DNA from: Strigops habroptila
Taxonomy: Eukaryota > Chordata > Aves > Psittaciformes > Psittacidae
DNA length: 64,000 nucleotides
NCBI RefSeq assembly: GCF_004027225.2
Contig: NC_044277.2
Span: 32,972,495-33,036,494, forward strand
Direction: 5' to 3'
Below are positions 1-13,330 of this stretch, piece after piece; positions within the stretch are counted from its first letter, which is position 1, and every line of letters starts with the position of its first letter. The position numbers were made by a program, and so were the translations under genes. The notes beneath the pieces are model-generated. The model had not been told where the DNA came from and did not search any database. It saw nothing but the letters and a program-made list of their open reading frames with translations.

Positions 1-3000
1 GCACTGTTTGGTTGCAGTTGCCTACAGGAGCATCAGAGGCAACCTAGGAGTTACACCAGTGTTGGCACTTCAGCTCTGCTGCCGTTTGATCCCGGGAGAT
101 TATTATTTTCTTTGAAAGTGATGGTGAATGACAGCCTCAGTGGCTCAGTTACTGAAATGAAACAGATTATCTTTCTCTCTTTCATGCATTAAAAGTTTGC
201 TGTTCTTCAGCCTTGTATTTACAGTACTTAGCTAGATAATTTCTAATTCAGTGACTATAATTTGCAGATATCTCATTACATCAGCAATAATCACTGCTGA
301 ATCTCTATTATTTTTAGCCTGGTTTGGCTGGTGATGATTGAATCAGTGCCTTCAGATTAGTTTATGAAATTCTAAAGTCAATCTATATAGTAATAAGAGT
401 TATCTAAAGAGGCTTTTATAGGAACGTAATACTTGCAGAGGCTCTGGCTTCAAGGTTGATTTACACAATGGGGAGAAAGGACTGCAAAGGATAGCAGCCA
501 CACCAAGGAAGACCAGTGGAGTTGGTAAAAGGCAATGAAACTGCGTTTCAGAGTGAATTATTCCGGCTGTGAAATAGGCAGTACACGATGGGACAGAAAC
601 CATGGGCTTTCTTTGCCAATGAATATACAAAGATGCTATCTATGTTTCAGCCCAAGGACAAGTTTAAGCTGATACCAGCTGCAGAGGGAGAGGTGAGGGG
701 CTGTTAAAAGACTTCCCGCCTTTCCTGGAAGAGAAGATGTCTGCAGGCTGACATAGACCTTCGTATAATATAGGGCAGCTATGACATTTAAGAGGTCACT
801 CTATGGATGATGACAGTGTAGGCTGTACAGGACATATGCCTTCAGGACCTCCTCGTGTTTTTAGTATGCACTAAAAGCTACCTGCTCAACCGAGCAAAGG
901 TTCCACCTCAGTGAGGTTTCCAGTATACGAATGTTAGGACATTCTCAAGTCCTTTTGTATCAGAGGCACAATTTACAAAAAACATCCAGCAGATTAAAAA
1001 GTGTGATAAAAACTACCATGCTGTTTCTAAACACATTAGAAATGTGGTACGCACTGCTGCCCTATGGAGAAAGGGGATACAAGCATGCCTGCATAGCAGA
1101 AGGTGTAGTTACCAGTGGGTTATTGAGTACATGAAGCCTGCACCCCTTCAGAGTAACATAATAGAACTGCAGTTTAAAAGGATAAATACTTTTTGTGAAA
1201 AAGAAATGTATTTCAAATTGGGCAAGCCACTTATCTTCCACTTCAGTCTTATTATTTTTAGCTGACCTTGGTTGTCATTAATCACTTAATAAATTAATCT
1301 ATAAACATGGCTAAGTCCACATTTGATATGGATTGTATCTATATAAGGCTCAAGAAGAGATATATTTTCTTCCCTCATGATGTATGTGTCACTTCACCAA
1401 TTTGGAGATTGCTCTAATGCAGTTTGGGTATAGATTTGAAGTGAGAGACAAGTGGAAGGTGGGTTTTTTTCAAGGAATGCTGCACTTTCCTATTTGGTTT
1501 CTAATGCTCAGAGAGGTAATAAATTAGATGGATAGACTTTCTCATCTGTAAGTTTCCTCTCCATTTCTCCAGGCTAAGTGCTACTATCAGACCCCTGTGC
1601 CACAGCCTTTTCCCTCGGCAGTCCTAGCTAATACAGGAAACAGCATCTGATTTACTACCCAGACTGTCATGTGCAGAGTGGACCAAAGGTGGATGTGTTA
1701 ATCTGTGGTTCTCCTTGCAGCGCTCTGCCAGCTACTGAGCGATTCTCGTCCTCCTCCTGTTGCAGCTGCCATTGCTGGAAAATTGGGAGAACTGAGCTTC
1801 TCATGCATTTCTCCCATTTAAATACAAAGCTTACTGCCTGGGAGGTGTATCATTTTGCATGTCTGACACAAAGCCCTGTAGGAGGTGGCTTTTAAGTAGC
1901 TTTTTTGATTATTATTATTTATCTATCAGTCTTTGTTTCCAAGTTGAAATAGCAGTCAAAGAAATCTCATGACACAACTAAAAGACAAAGCCTGTGATCC
2001 AGACTTTTTAAAGTATTTGTGTGTTAGTTTAGATTTTGTTTGAACAGATGGACCTTGATATACATGAAAGTCTTGGTATCTGAATTGCTTTGTTGCCATC
2101 AAGTGGTTTAAGGAGGCATTTCACTGCATCGCAGTTTGATAAACCAAAAGAACTCAAGTTACCTTATCAACGAAAATTAAGAAAGGTGGATTTAAAATGC
2201 AAACAAAACTTGTGCAGTAGCTTTTCTTTGGAATGATACTGAGTGGTTTGAGGAAAGTGAAAGTTTTGCACTCCAGCCACGGTGTTTATAAATGACTGCT
2301 TTAGGGAAAATGCCGTTTATTTATTCTAGCTTTCACTTTCTTGGACAAGCACAATATGTTTGCAAGTGAATGTTATAGACAACTGTTTTTACCCAGAACT
2401 GTATCTAAGTCAATGATTTTTCTGAAATATCACAGTGTTTTGTTCAGCATCTAAATTGTGTTAAGGCAATGCTGATGCTGTTTGTGGTTTTGAGGAGCTT
2501 TTGTTTTAAATCTGATATTTGTTCCTTAAAATTAAACTTACCCTCATTTCCAATCTCCTGTCATTCTGTCAACAAGCCCTGCTTCTTAAAGCACCATATC
2601 ATCCTTATGTATTGCCTTACATAATTTTAAGTACAGAAAAGCTTTACTCACTACAGAGGTGAAGAGATTCATATGCTCAAATTGTAAAAGCCCCTTTGAA
2701 AAGCAACAGAATAGCCTGCCCACTTGTCAGTTTTGTTGATTGTTTTCCATCTCACAGGTGAAATTTCTGGTGGAGTATATTAATACTATTCCATGGTAAG
2801 GCATCTCTTTCATTATTTCCACATTTTTCCCCAAATGCAGCAAAATGACAACTGCTGGGATTTTGCTACAGATGAAACTGGGAGCAGTCAAATTTACAAG
2901 AGATGAGACTTAGAGGGAAAAATTAAGAAGTTCTTAGAATAATCCAGCTTTAGACTTTATGTAAGAACTACACAGACCCAACTTAAAATTTCCTGTTTAT

Positions 3001-6000
3001 ATACAGCCTGACAAAGAATGACATAAGAAAACCAAAGGAAAATTATGTATTGCTGATTCTAATGAAGTTATTTTTCTAGTGATACAATAAAAATGCCAAG
3101 GATGATTTTAAAAGGCTGGATACTTGCACTTAAGTCTGGATAACTAATTCATATGGTAATATTTTATTTGAAACTTAGCCATTTGTGTGTTCACAAATTA
3201 ATCCCTAATAAATTCAATGCAAAAAAAAATAATTTGGCAATTAATTGTATTGATCTGTAGAGTGCTTAAAAATGGCTATTTGTATTTGACATCTGATGTG
3301 TATTGTTTAGTTTGAACAAGAAAAGCAAGTTTGCAGTTGTAGTTTTTGATATCTGGGAGGTGGTTGACTAGATTTCATTCTTAGAATCAGATTTCCAACA
3401 TGAGGAAGCCAATTTACAAGGCCTAATGACTTCCCAAGCACAGGTATTTATAATCGTTTTTTACTCTGCAGACAGCTCCCAAAGTCATCCTGCTCTGTTT
3501 GCTGGCAAATGAAATCAAGTGGTCCAGATGGACAAGTAGCTCATTTAATTTTGTATCTAAGCAAATTTTACCAGAAACTATTTTGTTTCTTTAAACTCAG
3601 GTTTACTCTGCTGATAGAGTGAGAATTACCTCAAGGAGTCCTGGCTGGACTGTATAAAGTGACTCACCGTCATGTCCTGAGACCGTATGAATGAGTGCTG
3701 CCTCACAAGCACTGGCTCAAGGGAAAAAGCCAAATGCAAGAGAATATTCTTCATGCTGTTTCAGAAAAGCTCATTATATTCTCAAAAGTATACCAGGTGA
3801 CTTAAATATAGGAACAGTGAGGTCTGTGCTTAAAATCCTGAAGTTAGGAATAGACAAATATGTTCCAAGACTCTTTTTTTACAGAAATTTTATTCCAGAG
3901 AGTAGTGCACATATGTAACCTGTAATACCTGGAGCATTAAGACTGTCCCTCATTTCTTAAGGGTTATAATTTGGTACATTTTTATAGTATAGCTCAAATT
4001 CATCAGGGTTGAGTAAATCTTTTTATCTTTGTGTCTGTCTGTTCGTATATGTGTGTACTTACCTATACACATGCTACACACAAAATTACAGATGCTCTGA
4101 AGAAGAACCAAGTCCAAATCAAAACAAGCTGGAACTCTATGGGCATTCACATTATGTTGGCTTACCATGGTATCCATGTCATGCCAGGGCTATGCCCACC
4201 TTTGAGATACAATGGGATGTTAGCATAAAACGCCTTTTGAATCTGCTGCATAGTTTGGCTATAGGCTCAGAGGAGTACTGGGAGGCTGGCATTAGTAATG
4301 GGCATGTATTTGCACATGAAAAAAATAGCCATTTTCTATGAGTACAAATTGAGTTTCTGATCTCTATGACTTTAAAAGGTGGGAAAACCTCTTTCTAACC
4401 TAGTCCTTTACATATACTCTTATCCATAATGGCTTACAGAGTTATGTTCATCTTTGCTTCCTAACTTGTATTATAAAATAGAACTTATAGTACAGAACAC
4501 TTTGTCAGCTAATGTGTGCTATAAGAGATGTAGAGATTAAATATATGTTTAGAGCATAGGCTGGTATAAGGAGCAAATAAGGGGATGATACTTATATATG
4601 GAAGAGACATATATTGAAAAGGCAATGTTGTGAAGACGACTGAATAGCTGCTCCTGATTAATCTCCTATTCAATAAAAATGGATTTTCTAAGTCAAAGAT
4701 AACAAATTTAACATGAAAAGAAAACCCAAAACCCAACCCCAAAACTAAACCACAAATGAATCAGGTGCATCATCAAACCCAGGAATACAGAATTATAGAA
4801 AGCAGAAGACCTTAAAAATCCCTAAATCCATTTTCAAAGAAGGATCGGTAATCTGCAAGACAGAACTGAGGTAATGAATTTAACAGGATTCAAAGGGGAA
4901 TAGACATTTATCTAGATAAAAAAACCCACTCCCATTTATCTTCATATTTTAAAAGATCAGCAGGCACAGTCTTGTGTTGAATGGTACATTAGTACATACT
5001 AATTTCCATGAAATTTTTATTTTAATTTATAGTTACAATGAAGCTGGACAACCAAAAGGAGGCACTGAAAGGTGGGATTAACTAAAAAGATAAATTAGGC
5101 AGCTAAACTTATAAATAAGCAGAGTATTTTAATAAGAAAAAAAAAGTAATCATCCTCAGAGAATGGCAAGATATTTTTGTGCAGTTAAAAATGCCTACAG
5201 CCAAAAGAACTGCCTCCTTCTTCCTGGGAATAAGAGGTTTAAAGGAAAGGATTGACATTCAAAGCATAATTTCAGAAGTAACCAGAAAAAAGAAGAAGCT
5301 GAAATGCAGAGGGCATGGGGCAGTTGAAAAGCATCCGCCAGGCTGTCAACCAGAATGGGCATGCTGGGTACAGGGATAGAAAGAGGTAGAGGGATTGTGC
5401 AATGATTGGGAGAAGTAAAATGTGTTTTGGCTACCATCAAGTTGTGCCAGCTAATCACACAAGGCTGCAGTGCAGGACAGAAGGTTAAACAGGAATGCAT
5501 ACTGCTATTCCTACTACTATATTTAAATGGTCCTTTATTTTGAAGATGTGATATGAATGTTTTTGTATATCCATATGGCCTCAGAAATTAAATACACAAG
5601 ACAAGGTCCAAATAATCCAGAATCTTTCACCCAAGGTTTTCAGTGTAGTGCTCTGTAAAGGATTATGCTAAATGCAGAATAGTTTCGTAAAGCCTGTAAA
5701 TTACAGCTTGATGCATAGAATCAATGTAGCATGACTGAATATGTTTTTCCAACCAATCTATATTGTTATCTGCTCTGTGATGGTCAAATATGCTACACAA
5801 ACCTTGCACACATGTGAAAGAGAATAAAAATGAAACAAACTAGCTTGATTTTATTTACATAGTCATTAAAAACCTGTAATAGGCAATTTTATTGCTTGTA
5901 ATTAGAAATATACATTATACAGTTCCCTACTATAAGCATAACAAAAATCTTGACACAGGCAATAATAGCAATAGACTAGTGCAATGTGGGAGTAGTTTCT

Positions 6001-6084
6001 TTTAAATTTTTAAACTTTTATTTTACCACATCAGCATTTCTGATGCCCGTCTATAAAAGTCTCTGGCAAAGAAAAGGAGATTTG
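1..6084. other. Intergenic sequence, no gene recognised
   Basis: AT-rich sequence. Open frames are under 111 codons and their translations resemble nothing known. No repeat is recognised with confidence; a weak CR1-tail-like string occurs near 4785-4830. Confidence 0.7.
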
Positions 6085-7345
6085 AATCACAGAACAGCTG
6101 AGGTTAGAAGGGACCTCTGGAGATCTGGCCCAACCTCTCTCCTGAAGCAGAGCCACCTTGAGCTGGTCCCTTAGGACTATGTCCAGATCGCTTTTGAGTA
6201 TCTCCAAGGACGGAGATGCCACAACCTCTCTGGGCAAGCTGTGCCAGCGCTTGGTCACCCTCACAGTGAAAAATTGTTTCCTGATGTTCAGAGGGAACAT
6301 CCTGTGTTTCAGATTGTGACCATTGCTTCTGGTGCTGTCACTGAGCATCATGGAAAAGAGCTGGCTCCGTCCTTTTTGTACTCTCCCTTCAGGTATTTCT
6401 ACACATCGACAAGATCCTTCTGATCCTTCTCTTTCCCAGGCTGAACAGTCCCAGCTGTCAGCCTCTTCTCATAGGAGAAATGCTCCACTTTCTTCATCAC
6501 CTCTGTGGTTATTTTCTGGGCTTTCACTAGTATGTCCATTTCTCCCCTGTACTGGGAGCCCAGAACTGGGCCCAGCACTTCAGGTGTTGCCTCACCAGTG
6601 GTGAGTAGAAGGGAAGGATAAACTCCCTCCACATGCTAGCAGTACTTTGCATAATGCAGCCCAGAATACCATTAGCTATTCTTTTCTGCAGAGGCACATT
6701 ACTGGCTCATGTTGAACTGGGTGTCAGCTGGGACCCCCATGTCCTTTTATGCCAAGCTGCTTTCCAGATGGGTGCTTCCCAGCCTGTACTGGTGCAGGGG
6801 TTGTCCCTCCCCAAGTGCAGAACTCTGCACTTCTTGTTGAACTTCATGAGGTTCCCGTCAGTCCATTTCTCCAGCCTGCTGAGGTCCCTCTGGAAGGCCG
6901 TATGACCCTCAGGGCATGACCCTCAGGTGTATAAACCACTTCTCTCAGTTCTCTGTCATCAGCTCACTTGCAGAGGATGTGCTCTGTCCCGTCATCCAGA
7001 CCATTAACGAAGATGCCAAATGGGACTGGACCCAGTATTGACACCCTGGGATATACCAACAGCTTCTGGACTCCAACTAACCTTGTTCCAATGGTCACCA
7101 TCCTCTGGGCCCAGATGTTCAGACAGTTTTCTGTATGCTTATCCAACCTATACACCAGCATCTCTATAAGAATCTTAGGGGAGAAAGTATCGAAGGTTTT
7201 CCTGAAGTCTAGGTTCCCGTCATATCCACTGCTCTTTCCTCATTTGCCAGGCCAGTCATTTCATGGTAGAAGTTTGTCAGACTGATGAAGCATGACTTCT
7301 CCTTTTCATCAAAGATTAAAGGCTTACCTTGCAACCAGGTAGGTC
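6085..7345 (-). mobile_element. CR1 LINE, 3' part, minus strand, degraded
   Basis: The plus strand begins with AATCACAGAACAGCTGAGG and AAGGGACCTCTGGAG, the reverse of a CR1 3' end. It then runs through the complement of the ORF2 C-terminal region; minus-strand translation gives FFTVRVTKRWHSLPREVV and RGNGHNLKHR-like CR1 residues. About 1.26 kb is kept, with many frameshifts and small gaps, so it is an old copy. The 5' boundary near 7345 is approximate. Confidence 0.9.
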
Positions 7346-10300
7346 ACTGGAGACTTGCTGGTGTGGGGCTGTTGTGTAATATTTCCCAAGTATTCAAACA
7401 ATAAAGAGGTAACAGGGTATTACCCAAGCACATGCTAATTTTTCACTGTCCAACAGTGTTCATACACATTTATGCTAGGAAAAATTAACTACCTTACATC
7501 TTTCATGACAGTAGTGACTCCAGAACATGGACTCCAACAGAGAACCAAGCCTGGAGCCCAGTGTTACAATCACTTTGTAATAACTTGGCATGAATTCTCC
7601 TGACAGTTAGCTTGTTGCATAGTTCTGCATGCTTCCATGTGGATAGCAAAATACAAAAAAAAGAAAAAAATAGATAAAGCCCACCTGAAATATAAAGCAT
7701 AACTGAGAATGCCAGTTAAAGAATTACTGTAAAGAGCAGCTATAAAAAGCTACAATTTATATTGAATCATCCAAAACAAGTCTGCAAGACTAACTCAAGC
7801 TTGCTATAATTTGAATGTGTTTTACAACATAACATGCTCTGGATATTATTTACACATACAGTGAAATTAGATATTAAACATAAATCTTATTACCAAAGGT
7901 AGTAACAACTGGGTCATCACTGAAGTGTTGAGGCTGGTAAAACTTTGTGAAAGCCATTGAACGTTCTTCTGACTGAGTTCTTGAAGCAGGCAGCTTCTAT
8001 TGCTGTAGTTGTTGGAAGGAGATCAGGGCCTTATTTTTTTATTTCACCCATTTCTTAATTTTAGAATGTCTCTCTTTAGATTAAAGACCCAATATATAGG
8101 GAAAAATGACAGATTTCAATGGATGGTCTCCATCAGGAAAACAATCTTTTGGGGTTTTTTGGGGGTTTTTTTTGGAAGGCAGGTTTTATCATATTGGAAA
8201 TATTCTTCCAGACAGATGCAGACTTTCTTGAGAGATAATCTGATGATCCTGGCTCTGGCTTTCCTCTTTTAAATACAGCTCAGCTGATGAGTCAGCTGTT
8301 CCACGGTCTCTTTTGCCATCTGTTTTGATTTAGAAATTAGTTTAAATTACAGATATTATTTTGGTCTATTCTTCCTTTTTCCTGCTGTTTTTAAAACAAT
8401 ATGTTTCTAGTAAGAACGGAAGAAAGAGAGAGACCATTTGATTTGCAAATGTCACTGAAAGACGTAATCAATTACTTCTGTCAGAACAACTTAATTTGTG
8501 TTCCTCAGTTTCCTCAGTTGGCTTCAAAGGAGTATTTGGCTACTTTTGATTTCATAGAGAGTTATTGTTGGGTTGTTTTGTTGGCTCAGCTGGACAATTG
8601 TGCAATAAATGAGAGAATATTGAATGAATTCTCCATTTCCAAAAAGTCAGACATTCAGAGAAACCATCTGAGGCATTTGTGCCGGTATAACCTTGTAGCT
8701 GAAAACCATATCTTTATACTTACAGAAAAGCAACTGTTCTCACACTACTTAACACAAGCAGCATGATGAATTTCATTATGAGGGTCAGCTGCCACCATAC
8801 CACTGACTGTGGACAACCTACCACCAGAAGAGCTCCATAAGGTGTCATGGCTGTGTTTCAGGCACAATGTCTTCTGAAAGCAGCACTTGGTGGTCACATG
8901 TCAATGGCACAAAGCCTTTGTGTTGGCACACCTGCATGCAGAAGTAAGCAGACAGTATACAAGGGGTTGGAGCTGTCAGTGGTGCTCGTTCTGTGAAGCC
9001 ATTCCAGTCACCGGCTTCAAATGGACCTTCACCTTTTTCCCTCTGCAACTTGCACCAGGAAATAGTATAAAACTAAGTTATATGCTTGTGCTTGTAATCT
9101 CAGACTTTTTGTTATATATTTGGTAAGAACTGGAGACTTTGAATAGAGAAACTCCACTCTTTGCGAGGAGCTAATTCCCATTTTGGTTTTGAAAAAGGAG
9201 CACATACAACTGTGAAAATATAAAGCCAAACAACGGAAAACTTGTTTGTTCTGATCTTCTCACAAGTCTTGTTTGTATGTCCAAAATACAATATGTGTCT
9301 CATAGCCATAGTGCAAGTTTCATACTCAAACTTCAGCATTTGCCTGACAGGTGTTTATGCTAGAATGTCACTGTAGGTAAAGAAAATGAGTAACATGGGT
9401 AAGGATAAGAATCAGAATCTCGAAAGAAACTGATTTGTGATGCTATTGTACACTTCTCCACAATATTCTCTGGTAGATTTAGAAACTGGAAAGACCACTG
9501 CATGTATTTCTCTTCTCATTTCCACTCATTTCTTTGCTGATGATTTCAATTGAAGTTATTTGTACTAAGCACATCTGGTTTGTTTAATACTTGTGAACTG
9601 GAAAATCTCAGAAGTTTCTATTCTTCTGGACAAGTACATATAACCACAATGATGGTTTTATGATTTGAAATAACTTAGAACTGTAAATTCAGGAACAAGA
9701 CAAGAAGATGATGTTGCAACACTAATTTCCATGGTCATACATCTTGCAGAAGTACTGTAAGCTTGTTTGTAGTAATCTGTATTTTGGAAGTGGATGAAAG
9801 AAAAAACAGGAGTATTAACTACAGATCACCCAGTAGATAAAGAACATGTTCATAATGCATAAATGAAAAAATACTGACTGATAGTTAACAAATTCTTATA
9901 TGCATCACATCATTATTTATGGATGATAAACTGTTCTATTAGTTGCTAAGCATTTAGTTGGCAGTAGATGAAAAAGAGGTCTGCTGTTGATTCTGGCACA
10001 GAAACCTAACATTACTCTGCAACATAGTTATGAGCATTGTAAATACTGCATATGGAAAAACCTACAAGCGGCTCTTTGGGTGTGCAAGTGATTAAAATTC
10101 CATGTACTTCATTGTGTAAGGTCAGCTGTAAACACTCATTAAATTTGAGTCTATGTCATATATCTCAGCTGCTTAGCCCTTGCTTCTTTTGTTGGAGTAT
10201 CTCTTTTTATTCTTCTGAGAGAGAATCTTTAAAATAGTCCTCTGGTTATGAGGTCAAATGCAGATCTCAAAATGTCATGACCTTCTGGCTCACTTTTACC

Positions 10301-12229
10301 TGCTTAGATGGCAACGGACCTGCCTAGGACATGAAATGGAGTGCATTTTCAGCTGAACAACAGTCATGGCAGCTAAGGCCATTTGTATCTCAGTCACATA
10401 AATGTCTGTGTATAGTATGCATGTCTTGAGCATCATTTTAAAACAGAAGATGCTAGAGATGGCTGTGAATGTAGAAAGGTTATGTTAACATTGGGGGTTT
10501 TTAACTTGGAAAATGAAAGGAAACAAGTGGATGGTGGAAAAGAAGATAATTCCTTACTTTTTTTTTACATCTACCCCCTTAAGAGAAAAACTGCAGTCAA
10601 TTTTGGCACAGCTGGGACTTCTACCTCCTCTAGAAGCCCAGATGTCCTGGTCTGGAGCAGCCACCAGCAGCACAGGGAGACCCATTCAAAAGTGCCCAGG
10701 CTGTGAGTCAGTGACAAATTCTGTCATTAGTTTGTAACATGTCATTGCTTAAGTGAAAAATTGGCTATAAATATAGTATCTTCACCTGAAAACTAATTTC
10801 ATTTTGGGTATTAGTCTCTAAATGGAGTGGTTTTATAGATGAACAAAGAGATATTTCTTTTTGATTGAAAGTGTGTGTTAAAAGAAAACAAACTCAAATT
10901 CTCTGAAGGGAAGAGGTATGTTTAGCACACCTGTAAAGGCCGTCCCAACTCCTGGCAGAGCTCCTGTCCCACCTTGTGCAACACTGCCTGCTGCCTGCAA
11001 GCCTCATTTCCACCCCACTACAAAGAAGGTAGCAGCACTTGTTATGGAAGAGTACAAGATGTGGCCATACCACAGTAATGACAGATTCACAGTAATGAAC
11101 AACAGCAAGATACATTCTTCATTACATCTTTTCACTCATTAAAAAAAAAAAAGAACAAAGCCAAAGTAGTAGCAAGTTAATTTAAGGCAGGCTTTTGGTT
11201 ATGACAAGTAAATAATACTTAGTGTACTTATTTAACTAGGATTAGTTGTAACTTTGGTAATGGTCATTGTAATCAAATGTTGGCTTAAATTAATCTAAAG
11301 TACTTGCAATCCATGTATTTTATTTGTGGAGATTTTAGTGTGAGTGTTAAGTTTGTATCCAGGATCTATGGGTGATGATTAGATGGAGAAATACACAGGA
11401 AAAGTGTAAAGTCAGGAAATAAGGGTACTGAATTAATTTTAAGTCTGCAGTCACAGTACCAGAAAAAAAAGCAGGTTTAGTTCTGATATAAATGATGTGG
11501 AATGGGCTGCTACACAGGAACATGAACCCATTAAACTAGGTAGAGATGTGCAGAACCAGTAGCAGGTGGGTGGGAAAAGTGACTTGAGCTGCTCTAGCCT
11601 GTAGGAGAGCCATACTCTGGCGTAGGGATAGGGGAAATACTGAAAAAGGAAAAATTTGTCTGTTTATTAGTCAAATATTCTGCCTCTGGCAATGGCTAAC
11701 ACTTCAGGGAAAGGAAACTTGTAATAAGGGGTCACTATGCTGCAAAGAAAGCATCTCTCTTGTAGTGAACAATGAGTTGCTATCATTCAGCAGTAAATCT
11801 GTGTTATACAAGTATATATATTTAACACATGCTGTGGATTATTATTCTATTATTAGCAATGGAACAGCATGACAGGAGACAATAATCACCGTATACAGCT
11901 GGATTTAGTTTTGAACTTCATGCACAGGGCCTGTTGCCTTACACACAGGAGAATGTTCAGGTGTTCCCGGATCATGTAAAGGGTGCTGATCTCAAAAAGA
12001 GGAACATACCTAGTGTTATCACAGCAGCTGAATAGGCCACATGTTTTATGGCTCCATTACCTTTAACTGAATTCACCCTGATATCAAGTGAGCATGTGGC
12101 CTGGCTAATAATGAGGTTTCAGACTTTCACCTCCTCCTTTCCCCTCTCTTCCCTAATACCTGCAAAAGTTGTTAACAGAAATGTGCATTCATTTCCCTTC
12201 TCAACATGTGCCTAATAACTGTTTCCAGC
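7346..12229. other. Intergenic sequence, no gene recognised
   Basis: AT-rich. Contains a G/T homopolymer string at 8147-8175, an A-run at 11141-11152 and an unrecognised 121-codon open frame at 8401-8766. Nothing else is identified. Confidence 0.7.
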
Positions 12230-13330
12230 TTTCTGGTGTGTTTCTTCAGCGTCTAGCAGAGGGGCAGATTTGGTAAGGGGTGGAGGATGGGAGAGCCATT
12301 GCCTATCCTCCCAGGTGATCCTTACCCAGAGGTGAGCAGGGAGTTCAAGGCTCACTGCACTTTGTAACCAAGGTGCCCAGCTGGCAGTGACAGTGAGAGG
12401 GAGCTGGGTCCCTATCCCTCCTCTAAGAGCTGCTGAATGCTGCAGTAGTTGACAAAGGACAGGACCTGCCCTTGCCTGCTTCTCCCCAGCTGCGTATGCT
12501 CCAGGGAAGTGCCCTTGGTTGAGCCCATGGGGAGATGGGGTGGAGGAGTGCCTGCTTTCCACAGCTTGCTTGGACTCATGGCAGCGCAGCCTGAGCTTCT
12601 TCATGCTGTCAAGAGAAGATTCACCCACAGGGCAGTAATTGTTCTTAACAACTTCACTTTTCATGACAGCAGATGCCAGGGGCAGTGGGAGGGTGCTGTG
12701 GGGCTGTGGGTGATGGCCAGTCTGCCAGGGCACCAAGGGGGCATTGTCCTCCTATGCTCAACTGGGAGAACAGGGCAGGGCTGGGGATGGGGATGGGGAT
12801 CCCATCCAGGTCTTAGCGCTGGGGCAGGTTGAGGCGGTGACAGGACTGTGGTGGAGCACAGGTCCATGATACATGGGGCAAGAGCAAGGGTATGAGCTCT
12901 CCCCTTAAATGCAGCTCCCAAGCAAGGTGGGGAGAGACCAGCTGAGGGTCTTCCTCCCATGGCTGATCCACGGTCCTGTGTACCAGGGCTGGTCCTGGAC
13001 ATGGGAAGCCAAAGCCCTTGGCAGAGATAAAAGGCTATTTCACATACCTTGGGGCTCTGTTTTTGCATCTGACCCACTGCCTTTGGTGCTGCAGGGCAGG
13101 GCTCCCCATGCCACAGACATCCTTTCTCCTTCTGCACTTGCTGAGCTTTTCCAGGGGCAAGGTGATGTCTGGAGGCTGGCAGGACAGTCCCCTGTCACCT
13201 TCCCTTTTCCACACATCTGTGCCTAACCAGGCATTATTTGCTCTGGAATATTTTTTTTGCAAAGTGCCATCAGTGAAATGACGCTGGCTGAAAGACGTTG
13301 CAGTAGGCACTGCAGGGTAACTCAGGGAAT
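12230..13330. other. GC-rich patch with several overlapping open frames
   Basis: GC content rises sharply in otherwise AT-rich sequence. Open frames of 105-174 codons occur on both strands (for example minus 12212-12736 and 12661-13137, plus 12449-12832), but the translations are compositionally biased (Pro, Gly, His, Leu), mutually overlapping and not recognised. There are few CpGs, so it is not a typical CpG island. Confidence 0.5.
12773..12798 (+). other. G-quadruplex-forming motif
   Basis: Five runs of 3-4 G separated by 2-base spacers (GGGCAGGGCTGGGGATGGGG and onward), partly a GGGGAT repeat, inside the GC-rich patch. Confidence 0.7.

Noticed and set aside
6031..6351. 106-codon minus-strand open frame as a host gene
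   Set aside because: Its sequence is the C-terminal part of CR1 ORF2, already covered by the mobile element.
8401..8766. 121-codon plus-strand open frame
   Set aside because: Not recognised, no clear splice context or promoter, and AT-rich composition like its surroundings; likely a chance open frame.
12212..13137. Minus-strand open frames of 174 and 158 codons
   Set aside because: They overlap each other in different frames and oppose other open frames in a GC-rich patch, with biased composition; kept as a patch, not as genes.
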